In this document: piece by piece, positions 6,547 through 13,836 of the stretch | Layout of the letters: each line of letters opens with the position of its first letter | Numbering within the stretch: position 1 is the first letter of the stretch | DNA from: Pseudonocardia sp. | GTDB lineage: Bacteria; Actinomycetota; Actinomycetes; Mycobacteriales; Pseudonocardiaceae | Assembly: GCA_030147065.1 (NCBI GenBank) | Contig: JASLAP010000471.1 | Span: 1 to 17,435, forward strand | Length of the DNA stretch: 17,435 nt | Direction: 5' to 3' | The notes under the pieces: model-generated | What the model was told of the DNA's origin: nothing | Database searches by the model: none | What the model saw: only the letters and a program-made list of their open reading frames with translations | Translations under genes and position numbers: made by a program

Positions 6547-7734
6547 GTGACCCCGGCCTCCGACGCCACGAGGCACCCGGCCCTCGCCCTCACCGCGGCG
6601 CCGCAGCTGATCAACCGGCTGGACCTTGCGGTGGCGGGCGCGCTGGCCGCGTGGGGCCTGCTGGAGGTCGTGCTGGCCCCGCTGCCCCCGCTCACCGGAG
6701 CACTGTTCGTGCTGCTCTCGACGTTGCCGCTCGCGGTGCGCCGCCGGTTCTCCGCGGCGGTGCTGGTCACGGTCTGCGCGGTCCTGCTGGTGCAAGCCGG
6801 CACCGTGCCCGCCGGTCTCGGCGCGACCTTCACCCCGTTCCCGAGCCTGCTGCTGGCCGCGTTCAGCGTCGCGGTGCACGTCGCCGCCCTGCCCGCGGCC
6901 GCGGTCCTGGGAGTCCTTCCGGTGCTGGCGATGGCGGTGGCCGGCCAGTTGGGCTACTTCGGCGCCGAGGGGGCCGACCCGCAGGCGGTGGGCATCGCGA
7001 TGTTCTTCGTCGGCGGGACCTGGGCGGCCGGTCGCGCAGTGCGCCACCGCGCGCTCGCCGCGCTGCGGGCCGAGCAGGGCTCGGCCGCCGCGGCCGACCG
7101 CGCGGTCGCGCAGGAGCGGGCGCGGATCGCCCGCGAGCTGCACGACGTCGTCGCGCACGCGGTCTCGGTCGTCGTCCTGCAGACCGGCGCGGCCGAGCAG
7201 TTCGTCGACCGCGACCCCGACCGGGCGCGCACGCACATCGGACTGGCCCGCCGCACCGCCACCGAGGCGATGGCCGAGATGCGCCACCTGCTCGACGTGC
7301 TGCGCGAGGGCGAGGCGGTGTACGTGCCGCAACCGGGGATCGAGCGCCTGCCCGACCTGGTGGACGAGGGCCGCGGCGCCGGTCTCGACGTGGCGCTCGC
7401 GGTCGACGTCGGCGTCCCCGTGCCGGACGGCCCGTCCCTGGCCGTCTACCGGATCGTGCAGGAGTCGCTGACCAACGTGCTGCGGCACGCACCGGGCGCC
7501 CCGACGACGGTCGGCGTCACCCTGACCGGCGACGCGCTGATCGTGGAGGTCCGCGACCACGGGCGGCGGTCGTCCCGGGACGCGGAACCGCCGCTGCCGC
7601 CGTCCGCGCTCCGCGGCGGCTTCGGCATCCCGGGGATGCGCGAACGCGTTCGCGTCTACGGCGGCTCGCTCGACGTCGGGCCCGAACCCGACGGCTGGCG
7701 CGTCCGCGCGGTCCTGCCGGTGGTGCCGGCGTGA
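6547..7734 (+). CDS. Two-component sensor histidine kinase, NarL/DesK class
   Basis: This 395-aa kinase has a membrane-embedded sensor region (about 25-165) with several hydrophobic helices and no large extracytoplasmic domain. This suggests it senses something in the membrane or cytosol. The HisKA_3 dimerisation domain contains ERARIARELHDVVAH with the phospho-accepting His199. The ATPase domain has the N box RIVQESLTNVLRHA (Asn310), a shortened G1-like VEVRDHG, and G2 GGFGIPGMRERV near 358-369. The sequence between G1 and G2 is proline- and charge-rich. The stop overlaps the response-regulator start (GTGA). The GTG start at 6547 is probably leaderless. The pair is typical of actinobacterial orphan-stimulus systems, and the signal is unknown. 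Confidence 0.92.
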   Translation: MTPASDATRHPALALTAAPQLINRLDLAVAGALAAWGLLEVVLAPLPPLTGALFVLLSTLPLAVRRRFSAAVLVTVCAVLLVQAGTVPAGLGATFTPFPSLLLAAFSVAVHVAALPAAAVLGVLPVLAMAVAGQLGYFGAEGADPQAVGIAMFFVGGTWAAGRAVRHRALAALRAEQGSAAAADRAVAQERARIARELHDVVAHAVSVVVLQTGAAEQFVDRDPDRARTHIGLARRTATEAMAEMRHLLDVLREGEAVYVPQPGIERLPDLVDEGRGAGLDVALAVDVGVPVPDGPSLAVYRIVQESLTNVLRHAPGAPTTVGVTLTGDALIVEVRDHGRRSSRDAEPPLPPSALRGGFGIPGMRERVRVYGGSLDVGPEPDGWRVRAVLPVVPA

Positions 7735-8396
7735 CGGCGCCCGGGCGGTTGCGCGTGGTGGTGGCCGACGACCACGCCCTGGTCCGGTCGGGGATCGCCG
7801 GGCTGCTCGAGGCCGGCGACGTGGAGGTCGTCGGGGAGGCGGCGGACGGGGTGGAGGCCGTCGAGGTCGCCCTGCGGCTGCGGCCCGACGTCGTCGTCAT
7901 GGACGTGCGGATGCCGCGGCTGGCCGGCATCGAAGCCACCCGCCGGCTGCGCCGGGACCCGGCCGGTCCGCAGGTCCTGGTGCTGACCACGTTCGACCTG
8001 GACGAGTACGTCTTCCGCGCCCTGCAGGCCGGCGCCGCGGGGTTCCTGCTCAAGGACGCGCCGCCGGGGCGGCTGGTCGACGCCGTCCGCACCGTCGCCG
8101 TCGGCGACGCCCTGCTGGCCCCGACGGTCACCCGCCGGCTCGTCGAACGCCACCTCCGGGCGCCCGCCCCGGTGACCGGACCGGACCCCGCCGCCGACCT
8201 GAGCCCTCGCGAGCGCGAGGTCTGGTTGCTGGTGGCGCGGGGGCTGTCCAACGCCGAGATCGCCGCCTCGCTGGTGGTCACCGAGGCGACGGTCAAGGCG
8301 CACGTGACCCGGCTGCTGGCCAAGCTCGGCCTGCGTGACCGGGTGCAGGCGGTCGTCCGGGCCTACGAGACCGGCCTGGTGCGGCCCGGGGGCTAG
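7731..8396 (+). CDS. LuxR/NarL-family response regulator
   Basis: This 221-aa regulator is the partner of the upstream kinase. The receiver domain (7-122) has acidic Asp13/Asp14, phospho-acceptor Asp58 in VVVMDVRMP, Thr86/Thr87 and Lys108 in FLLKDA, so the active site is complete. The C-terminal LuxR-type helix-turn-helix (about 155-215) reads LSPREREVWLLVARGLSNAEIA and TEATVKAHVTRLLAKLGLRDR. The start overlaps the kinase stop by four bases, giving translational coupling and a one-to-one ratio. Likely targets are its own promoter (GTGGAC repeats) and perhaps the divergent membrane gene. The stop codon shares a CTAG with the convergent transporter stop. Confidence 0.95.
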   Translation: MTAPGRLRVVVADDHALVRSGIAGLLEAGDVEVVGEAADGVEAVEVALRLRPDVVVMDVRMPRLAGIEATRRLRRDPAGPQVLVLTTFDLDEYVFRALQAGAAGFLLKDAPPGRLVDAVRTVAVGDALLAPTVTRRLVERHLRAPAPVTGPDPAADLSPREREVWLLVARGLSNAEIAASLVVTEATVKAHVTRLLAKLGLRDRVQAVVRAYETGLVRPGG

Positions 8397-9844
8397 AAGA
8401 TCAGGCTGGCCACCAGGGCGAGCGCGAAGCCGACCAGGCCGATCAGCGTCTCCATCACCGTCCAGGTCTTCAGCGTGGTCTTCACGTCCATCTCCAGGAA
8501 CCGTCCGACCAGCCAGAACCCCGAGTCGTTCACGTGGGACAGCACCGTCGACCCGGCCGCGATCGCGATCACCACGCAGGCCACGTCGAACCGCGACAAC
8601 CCCTCCGCCGCGACGACCGGCGCGATGAGGCCCGCGGTGGTCGTCAGGGCCACCGTCGCCGAGCCCTGCGCGACGCGCAGCGCCGTCGCGATGATGAACG
8701 CCGCGACGATCACCGGCAGCCCGATCGTGCTCAGGCTGTCGGCGAGCGCGTCGCCGATCCCGCTCGAGCGCAGCACGCCGCCGAACGCGCCACCGGCCCC
8801 GGTGATCAGGATGATCGCGCAGACCGGGCCGAGCGAGGAGTTGACGATGCCCTCCACCTCGGACCGGCTGAATCGCTCCCGGCCCAGCACCACCATGGCC
8901 ACCAGCACCGTGATCAGCAGGGCCACCGGGGTCTGCCCGAACAGCCGCAGGGCGCCCACGGTCGCCGTGTCGCCGTCGACGACGCCGGCGGTGGCGAGGG
9001 TGTTGAGGCCGGTGTTGAGCAGGATCAGCACGAGCGGCAGGAGGAGCAGCAGCAGGACCGTGCTGAACCGCGGCGGGGCGGTGCGCGCACCCGCCGGCGC
9101 GCGGGTGCGGGTGCTCGACCCGCCCCCGTCGTCGGGGTCCTGGTCGTCGTCGTCGACGACGACGGGGCGGCCCTCGCCGCTGGCGAGGACGTCGGGCACC
9201 GGCACGAAGGTGCGCTTGCCCACCCACTGGCCGAACAGGTACGAGGCGACGAACCAGGTGGGGATGCCGAGCACGAGACCGACCACGAGCACCAGGCCGA
9301 TGTCGGCGCCGAGGATGCCGGCTGCGCCCACCGGACCCGGGTGCGGCGGCACGAAGGCGTGCATCACGGCGAAGGCACCCGCCGCGGGCAGCGCGTACAG
9401 CAGCACCGAGCCGCCGAAGCTCCGGGCGACGCTGAAGATGATCGGCAGGAACACCACGAAGCCGGCGTCGAAGAAGATCGGGAACCCGAACAGCAGCGAC
9501 GCGATGCCGAGCGCGAGCGGTGCGCGTTGCTGGCCGAACCGCCCGACCAGGGTGTCGGCCAGCACCTGCGCGCCGCCGGTGACCTCCAGCAGCTTGCCGA
9601 TCATGGCGCCCAGCCCGACCAGCAGCGCGACGCTGGCCAACGTGGACCCGAAGCCCTCCAGCAGGGTGTCGACGGCATCGCCGACCGGGATCCCGGCGAC
9701 GAGCGCGGTGAGCAGGCTGACCAGGATCAGCGCCACGAACGCGTGCAGCCGCAGCGCCATGATCAGCACCAGCAGGACCGCGACGGCACCCACCGCGATG
9801 AGCAGCAATGGACCCGTTCCGTACGCGGGTACCACGTCCTCCAC
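8393..9844 (-). CDS. GntP-family gluconate/organic-acid permease
   Basis: This 483-aa inner-membrane transporter has about a dozen hydrophobic segments. GntP hallmarks are FGFPIFFDAGFVVFLPI (119-135), HAFVPPHPGPVGAAGILGADIG (162-183), RVAQGSATVALTTTAGLIAP (390-409), and AGSTVLSHVNDSGFW near 430-444. The family imports gluconate or related sugar acids with protons. A hydrophilic acidic and Gly/Ser-rich loop at about 218-260 (DDDDQDPDDGGGSS) separates the two halves and looks longer than usual. The GTG start at 9844 has GGAGG six bases upstream. The open frame continues to 10186, but that extension lacks coding character. No gluconate kinase or dehydrogenase gene is adjacent, so the substrate is uncertain. 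The 155-base gap to 9999 shows no clear operator. Confidence 0.92.
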   Translation of the reverse strand: MEDVVPAYGTGPLLLIAVGAVAVLLVLIMALRLHAFVALILVSLLTALVAGIPVGDAVDTLLEGFGSTLASVALLVGLGAMIGKLLEVTGGAQVLADTLVGRFGQQRAPLALGIASLLFGFPIFFDAGFVVFLPIIFSVARSFGGSVLLYALPAAGAFAVMHAFVPPHPGPVGAAGILGADIGLVLVVGLVLGIPTWFVASYLFGQWVGKRTFVPVPDVLASGEGRPVVVDDDDQDPDDGGGSSTRTRAPAGARTAPPRFSTVLLLLLLPLVLILLNTGLNTLATAGVVDGDTATVGALRLFGQTPVALLITVLVAMVVLGRERFSRSEVEGIVNSSLGPVCAIILITGAGGAFGGVLRSSGIGDALADSLSTIGLPVIVAAFIIATALRVAQGSATVALTTTAGLIAPVVAAEGLSRFDVACVVIAIAAGSTVLSHVNDSGFWLVGRFLEMDVKTTLKTWTVMETLIGLVGFALALVASLIF

Positions 9845-9999
9845 AGTGCACCTCCTCCGACGACGACGATCAGGAGCACCACTATGGATCCCGGCGGCGC
9901 TGTCCGCTGGTTCCGACACCTGTGCATCTGCGCCGCGTCGTCCGGCGACCGAGCTACGAGGCGGCGGGTGCGGGGACGGCGGGCAGGCTCGTCGAGCAG

Positions 10000-10851
10000 C
10001 TAGGCGGGTGAGTACGCCTCCGCCGTGCGGTCGGGGCCGGTGCGGTACTCGCTGGGGCTCAGCCCGTGGGACCGCTTGAAGGCCGCGCTGAAGCCGAACG
10101 CGTCGGCGTACCCGACCCGGTGCGCGACCGCGGCGACCGTCGTCGTGGATCCGGTGAGCAGGTCGGCGGCCAGGGCCATCCGCCACTCGGTGAGGTAGGT
10201 CAGCGGCGGCTCGCCCACCAGCCGGGTGAACCGCTTCGCCAGCGTCGTGCGGGACACGCCGGCCTCACCGGCCAGGGCCGCGAGCGTCCACGGCCGGTCC
10301 GGGGCGGCGTGCATCGCCCGCAGCACCGGGCCGATCGTCGGGTCGCCCAGGGCGTGGTACCAGCCGGGCGGAGCGGCCCCCGGCTGGTCGAACCAGTCCC
10401 GCAGGGTGCACACCAGCAGCCAGTCGAGCAGCCGGTCCTGCACGATCTGGCGGCCCGGCAGGCACGCGGCGAGCTGCGCGTCCAGGAAGTCGCGCAGCGC
10501 CGCGCACTCCTCGCCCCCGGGCACGACCAGCACCGGCGGGAGCACGTCCAGCAGCCGCCGGGCCACCTCGCCCCGCGCGTCGTACGTGCCGATGAGGAGC
10601 ACCGCGGGACCCGCCGGGTCGGCGACGACGGCCGGCGCCGGTCCACGCAGGACGGCGATGTCGCCGGTGCGGATCCGCAGAGCGTCCCCGGTCTCCCCGC
10701 GCGAGATCCACCCCTCGCCGCTCAGCGGCGCGCACAGGGTCAGCGATCCGCCGCCGCCGATCCGCAGCTCCCACGGCGGCGACAGCTCCCGGCGACCGAA
10801 GCCGGCACCGTCCGCGCGCACGCCCCGCAGCAGGTCGTCGAACGGGTCCAC
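10000..10851 (-). CDS. AraC family transcriptional regulator with N-terminal cupin domain
   Basis: This 283-aa protein has an N-terminal cupin-like sensor domain (about 1-110; e.g. LSPPWELRIGGGGSLTLCAPLSG, then LRIRTGDIAVLRGP). The C-terminal double helix-turn-helix is at 170-272: WTLAALAGEAGVSRTTLAKRF and TVAAVAHRVGYADAFGFSAAFKR, ending GLSPSEYR. It belongs to the cupin-AraC group that is commonly paired with short-chain or NAD(P)-binding oxidoreductases. The GTG start at 10851 has a -10-like TATCGT six bases before it and no Shine-Dalgarno sequence, predicting a leaderless mRNA. The open frame reaches 11793 only by reading antisense to the neighbour. It is divergent from the NmrA-like gene and likely regulates it through the palindrome at 10877-10908. 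Confidence 0.92.
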   Translation of the reverse strand: MDPFDDLLRGVRADGAGFGRRELSPPWELRIGGGGSLTLCAPLSGEGWISRGETGDALRIRTGDIAVLRGPAPAVVADPAGPAVLLIGTYDARGEVARRLLDVLPPVLVVPGGEECAALRDFLDAQLAACLPGRQIVQDRLLDWLLVCTLRDWFDQPGAAPPGWYHALGDPTIGPVLRAMHAAPDRPWTLAALAGEAGVSRTTLAKRFTRLVGEPPLTYLTEWRMALAADLLTGSTTTVAAVAHRVGYADAFGFSAAFKRSHGLSPSEYRTGPDRTAEAYSPA

Positions 10852-10857
10852 GGCCCC

Positions 10858-10908
10858 ACGATAGGCCGGGACGATCGGACATGGCCCGCGTACGCCGGGC
10901 CATGGTCC
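10858..10908. promoter_or_regulatory. Divergent control region: AraC -10 box and long palindrome
   Basis: TATCGT (minus strand, 10858-10863) is the AraC-gene -10. ATGGCCCG (10881-10888) and CGGGCCAT (10896-10903) are a perfect inverted repeat around a 7-base centre. The arms extend to GGAC... and ...GTCC (10877-10908) if one bulged base is allowed. The position, between two divergent starts and just upstream of the AraC -10, suits an operator. A palindrome is unusual for AraC proteins, which mostly use direct repeats. Confidence 0.6.
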
Positions 10909-10938
10909 GCCCGCCGCGCGACCGGTTGAGTGGTGATC

Positions 10939-11757
10939 ATGACGATTCTGGTTCTGGGAGCGACGGGCAAGACCGGGCGCCGGCTGGTGGCCACGCTGCG
11001 GGCGGCGGGCCGGCCCGTGCGGGCCGCGTCCCGCTCCGGCGAGGTGCGGTTCGACTGGTCCGACGAGGGCACCTGGGCGGCGGCCCTGGACGGGGCGTCG
11101 GCGCTCTACCTGGTGGCGCCGGAGGATCCGGAGCGGGCCGGCACATTCGTGAAGCAGGCGGCCGCGGCCGGCGTCGGCCGGATCGTGGCGCTGTCCGCGC
11201 GCGGTCTCGACCAGCTCGCCGCCGGCGCCTTCCAGGGCGTGGTCGCCGCGGAGCGGGCGGTGCGTGACTCCGGTCTGGAGTGGACGGTCCTGCGGCCGAA
11301 CAACTTCAACCAGAACTTCGACGAGGACCTGTGGCGCGACCCGCTGCGGTCGGGGCGGCTGGCGCTGCCCATCGGCCCGGTGCCGGAGCCCTTCGTCGAC
11401 GCGCAGGACATCGCCGACGTCGCCGCGGCCGCGCTGACGTCCGACGGTCACCACGAGCAGGTCTACGTCCTCTCCGGCCCCCGGGCGCTCACCTTCGGCG
11501 CGGCCGTCGAGACGATCGCCCGGGCGGCGGGACGACCCATCCGGTACGAGGAGCTCGCCCCGGCGGAGTACCGGGCGGAACTGCGGGACGGCGGGGTGCC
11601 CGAGGAGTTCGTGACCGAGCTGGACGCGCTGTTCGCGACCCTGCGCGCCGCGCACTCCGTCGAGCCGGGCGACGGGGTGCAGCGGGTGCTCGGCCGCGAG
11701 CCGGTCGACTTCGCCACCTACGCGGCCAGGGCGGCGGCCGCGGGCGCCTGGTCGTGA
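10939..11757 (+). CDS. NmrA-like NAD(P)H-binding protein (SDR-type Rossmann fold)
   Basis: This 272-aa atypical short-chain dehydrogenase-like protein begins MTILVLGATGKTGRRLV, with the GxxGxxG dinucleotide-binding motif at residues 7-13. WTVLRPNNFNQNF and PEPFVDAQDIADVAAAAL are typical of the NmrA/NAD(P)H-binding and quinone-oxidoreductase-like group. The Tyr-x-x-x-Lys catalytic pair of classic SDRs is not evident, so it could be a redox sensor or an oxidoreductase on quinone-like substrates. ATG 10939 is chosen because the Rossmann strand starts immediately. GTG 10930 and GTG 10933 are in-frame alternatives. It is divergent from the AraC regulator, with the palindrome between them. Confidence 0.87.
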   Translation: MTILVLGATGKTGRRLVATLRAAGRPVRAASRSGEVRFDWSDEGTWAAALDGASALYLVAPEDPERAGTFVKQAAAAGVGRIVALSARGLDQLAAGAFQGVVAAERAVRDSGLEWTVLRPNNFNQNFDEDLWRDPLRSGRLALPIGPVPEPFVDAQDIADVAAAALTSDGHHEQVYVLSGPRALTFGAAVETIARAAGRPIRYEELAPAEYRAELRDGGVPEEFVTELDALFATLRAAHSVEPGDGVQRVLGREPVDFATYAARAAAAGAWS

Positions 11758-11769
11758 ACTGACCCGGCC

Positions 11770-11830
11770 TTGACGCAACCGCTCGGCTGCCATACTGTCG
11801 CAACCGAAGAGTTGCTACTGGTTATGGAGG
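11770..11830 (+). promoter_or_regulatory. Promoter and ArsR-type operator for the SRPBCC-ArsR operon, with ribosome binding site
   Basis: TTGACG (11770-11775), a 17-base spacer and TACTGT (11793-11798) form a strong promoter. Directly after the -10, GCAAC (11800-11804) and GTTGC (11811-11815) are an inverted repeat with a 6-base centre. GCAACCG is also repeated at 11775-11781. This is a suitable site for the ArsR protein encoded in the operon. GGAGG at 11826-11830 lies five bases before ATG 11836 and fixes the start. Confidence 0.7.
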
Positions 11831-11835
11831 TCGAC

Positions 11836-12267
11836 ATGGCGTTCCCCGACCGCATCGAGCGGACCGTCGAGATCCCGAGCCCGCCGGCGAAGGTCTGGGA
11901 CGCGCTCACCACGGCCGAGGGGCTGGGCACCTGGTTCGGCAACGCGGCGACGATCGACCTGAGACCGGGTGGATCGGCCCGGTTGAGCTGGACCGACGGG
12001 GGTACCGCGGACCTGCGCGTCGTGCGGGTCGAGGAGCCGGCCGTCTTCGGGTTCACCTGGCACATCCACGGCCTGCCCGAGGACGATCCGCGCCGCACCT
12101 ACGTCGAGTTCACGCTCGAACCGGTCGGCGCGGGCACCCGGCTGACGGTCGTCGAGTCCGGCTTCGCCCAGCTGCCCGAGGACGCCCACGCCAAGGCCTA
12201 CGGCGGCAACACCGACGGGTGGGCGAGGGAGTTGGGTGAGCTGGTCGAATACCTCGGTGCCGCCTGA
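11836..12267 (+). CDS. SRPBCC (AHSA1-type) domain protein
   Basis: This 143-aa protein has the START/Bet v1-like helix-grip fold. The N-terminal ERTVEIPSPPAKVWDALTTAEGLGTWFG is the family signature. It is followed by strands (GGSARLSWTDGG, PAVFGFTWHI, TYVEFTLEPVGAGTRLTVVESGF) and the long C-terminal helix (NTDGWARELGELVEYL). These proteins bind hydrophobic ligands in an internal cavity. AHSA1-like members next to ArsR genes are very common in actinobacteria, but the ligand is generally unknown. An in-frame ATG at 11824 exists, but it overlaps the Shine-Dalgarno sequence of 11836. The gene overlaps the ArsR gene by 32 bases. Confidence 0.9.
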   Translation: MAFPDRIERTVEIPSPPAKVWDALTTAEGLGTWFGNAATIDLRPGGSARLSWTDGGTADLRVVRVEEPAVFGFTWHIHGLPEDDPRRTYVEFTLEPVGAGTRLTVVESGFAQLPEDAHAKAYGGNTDGWARELGELVEYLGAA

Positions 12268-12586
12268 CACCGAGGCGATCGCCGAACAGGTCTTCGTCGC
12301 CCTGGCCGACCCGAGCCGGCGCAGCATCCTGGCTGCGCTGGCCTCGGGCGGCCCGGCGACGGCGACCGACCTGGCCGATCGGCTGCCGATCACCCGGCAG
12401 GCGATCGCCAAGCACCTCGCCCTGCTGGCCGAGGCCGGTCTGGTGACGGCCGAGCCGGGCGAGCGGCGCCGGGTGCGCTACCGGGTGCGGTCCGCCCCGA
12501 TGCAGGTAGCCCAGCAGTTCCTGGCCGCGCTGGCCCGGGACTGGGACGGCCCGCTCGACGCGCTGAAGGACCACCTCAGCCGCTGA
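12236..12586 (+). CDS. ArsR family transcriptional regulator
   Basis: This 116-aa winged-helix repressor contains VFVALADPSRRSILAALASG, ATATDLADRLPITRQAIAKHLALLAEAGLV and a wing GERRRVRYRV. It has no cysteine metal site, so it is of the non-metal ArsR type found with SRPBCC proteins. The GTG start at 12236 has GAGGGA at 12225-12230, five bases upstream. The alternative GTG 12257 has none. It lies inside the tail of the SRPBCC gene, so translation is coupled. The likely target is GCAAC-N6-GTTGC at 11800-11815. Confidence 0.92.
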   Translation: MSWSNTSVPPDTEAIAEQVFVALADPSRRSILAALASGGPATATDLADRLPITRQAIAKHLALLAEAGLVTAEPGERRRVRYRVRSAPMQVAQQFLAALARDWDGPLDALKDHLSR

Positions 12587-12741
12587 CCCCGGCGGCTCCC
12601 ATGCCACGTGCCGGCACACCTCCGTCGGCGACGGCTCGCGACCTGATCTCCACGGCGCGGGCAGCCCGACCACGCCCGGCCGCGGGTCGTCGAGGTGCCG
12701 GGCTGACAGAGCAAGAACCTGAAGAGGAAGAGGAGACCACG

Positions 12742-13416
12742 ATGAAGACACCCCCGATCGTCTCGCCGCAGGAGTGGACGGCCGCGCGCGAGCGGTTGCT
12801 GGTGAAGGAGAAGGAGCTGACCCGCGCCCGGGACGCGATGGCCGCGGAACGCCGGCGGATGCCGTGGCTGGCGGTGGAGGACCGGTACGAGTTCGACGGC
12901 CCGGCCGGGCGGGTGCGCCTGCTCGACCTGTTCGAGGGCCGCCGCCAGCTGATCGTCTACCGGGCCTTCTTCGAGCCCGGCGTGCACGGCTGGCCCGACC
13001 ACGCCTGCCCCGGCTGCTCGCTGGTGGCCGACCAGGTCGCCCACGTCGCCCACCTGAACGCCCGCGACACCACCCTCGCCTTCGTCTCCCGGGCACCGCA
13101 GCCCGACATCGAGCGGGTCGCAAAGCGGATGGGCTGGTCGATGCCCTGGTACACGCTGACCGACGGGTTCGACGCCGACTTCGGCGTGGACGAGTGGCAC
13201 GGGACCAACGCGTTCATCCGCGACGGCGACGCGGTGTACCGCACGTACTTCATCGACAACCGCGGCGACGAGGCGATGGGCGGCACCTGGAGCTACCTGG
13301 ACATCACCGCGCTCGGGCGCCAGGAGACCTGGGAGGACTCGCCTGAGGGCTACCCGCAGACCCCGCCGTACCAGTGGTGGAACTGGCACGACGCCTACGG
13401 CAGCGACTCAGCCTGA
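12742..13416 (+). CDS. DUF899 family thioredoxin-like protein
   Basis: This 224-aa protein starts with a charged helix (QEWTAARERLLVKEKELTRARDAMAAERRRMPW) followed by a thioredoxin-like core. Recognisable pieces are LLDLFEGRRQLIVYRAFF, HACPGCSLVADQVAHVAHLNARDTTLAFVSRAP, GWSMPWYTLTDGFDADFGVDE and YFIDNRGDEAMGGTWSYLDITALGRQETWEDSPEGYPQ. The CPGC motif aligns with the position of a redox dicysteine. DUF899 has no established reaction. It follows ArsR by 155 bases on the same strand and is plausibly the third gene of that operon. ATG 12742 has AGGAG six bases upstream. An upstream in-frame ATG at 12601 is unlikely. Confidence 0.9.
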   Translation: MKTPPIVSPQEWTAARERLLVKEKELTRARDAMAAERRRMPWLAVEDRYEFDGPAGRVRLLDLFEGRRQLIVYRAFFEPGVHGWPDHACPGCSLVADQVAHVAHLNARDTTLAFVSRAPQPDIERVAKRMGWSMPWYTLTDGFDADFGVDEWHGTNAFIRDGDAVYRTYFIDNRGDEAMGGTWSYLDITALGRQETWEDSPEGYPQTPPYQWWNWHDAYGSDSA

Positions 13417-13833
13417 CTTCGGCACCCACGGGCCGACGCCGCCGATGCGCTCGACGGAGTAGCGCACGACGTAACCGGGACCCCGCGGCGCCGGGAACTC
13501 CGCCCCGGCGCCCATGTAGACCTTCGCCAACCGGTCGAGCAGTTCCCACGCGTCGTCACCGGCCTCGACGGTGGCCCGCGCCCGCAGGGTGGCGTACTCG
13601 CTGAGGAACGTGCCGGGCACCCGCGGCGCGGTGAACGACAGCACGACCCGCGGGTCCCGCTCCATGTTGCGCACCTTCACCTGCCGGGACATATGGCCGC
13701 TGACCACGTCGTCGCCGTCGCGGCCGATCCAGATGACCGACACCTGCGGGCTGCCGTCGGAGTTGACGGTGCTCAGGTGGGCCAGCGGGCCGGAGTCGAT
13801 CAGGTCCCGCAGGGCGGGTGGCAGCGTGCTCAC
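13408..13833 (-). CDS. PPOX-class F420-dependent oxidoreductase (split-barrel flavin/F420 fold)
   Basis: This 141-aa split beta-barrel protein contains LAHLSTVNSDGSPQVSVIWIGRDGDDVVSGH, then QVKVRNMERDPRVVLSFTAP and ATLRARATVEAGDDAW. These match the pyridoxamine-5'-phosphate-oxidase-like families that in actinobacteria mostly bind F420 and act on varied substrates. The F420 assignment is by family style and is not proven here. GTG 13833 is preferred over the upstream TTG at 13869. It is preceded by CACGAT and six bases, a leaderless-type arrangement. The tail overlaps the convergent DUF899 gene by nine bases. Confidence 0.87.
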   Translation of the reverse strand: MSTLPPALRDLIDSGPLAHLSTVNSDGSPQVSVIWIGRDGDDVVSGHMSRQVKVRNMERDPRVVLSFTAPRVPGTFLSEYATLRARATVEAGDDAWELLDRLAKVYMGAGAEFPAPRGPGYVVRYSVERIGGVGPWVPKSG

Positions 13834-13836
13834 GGG

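Noticed and set aside
6352..7560. A 402-codon minus-strand frame antisense to the histidine kinase
   Set aside because: Its composition is the His/Gln/Arg/Gly pattern produced by reading the complement of a GC-rich gene. The plus strand has a complete kinase.
7656..9851. A 731-codon minus-strand frame overlapping gntP and the response regulator
   Set aside because: It is out of frame with the GntP protein, whose motifs are unmistakable in the correct frame. The alternative is Arg/Gly/Asp/His-rich shadow sequence typical of GC-rich DNA.
8475..10079. A 534-codon plus-strand frame opposite gntP
   Set aside because: Ser/Thr/Pro/Arg-rich antisense shadow of the transporter.
10940..10960. Reading the NmrA-like gene as a classic SDR dehydrogenase
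   Set aside because: The nucleotide-binding motif is present, but no Tyr-x-x-x-Lys active site is apparent, so only the NAD(P)-binding class is claimed.
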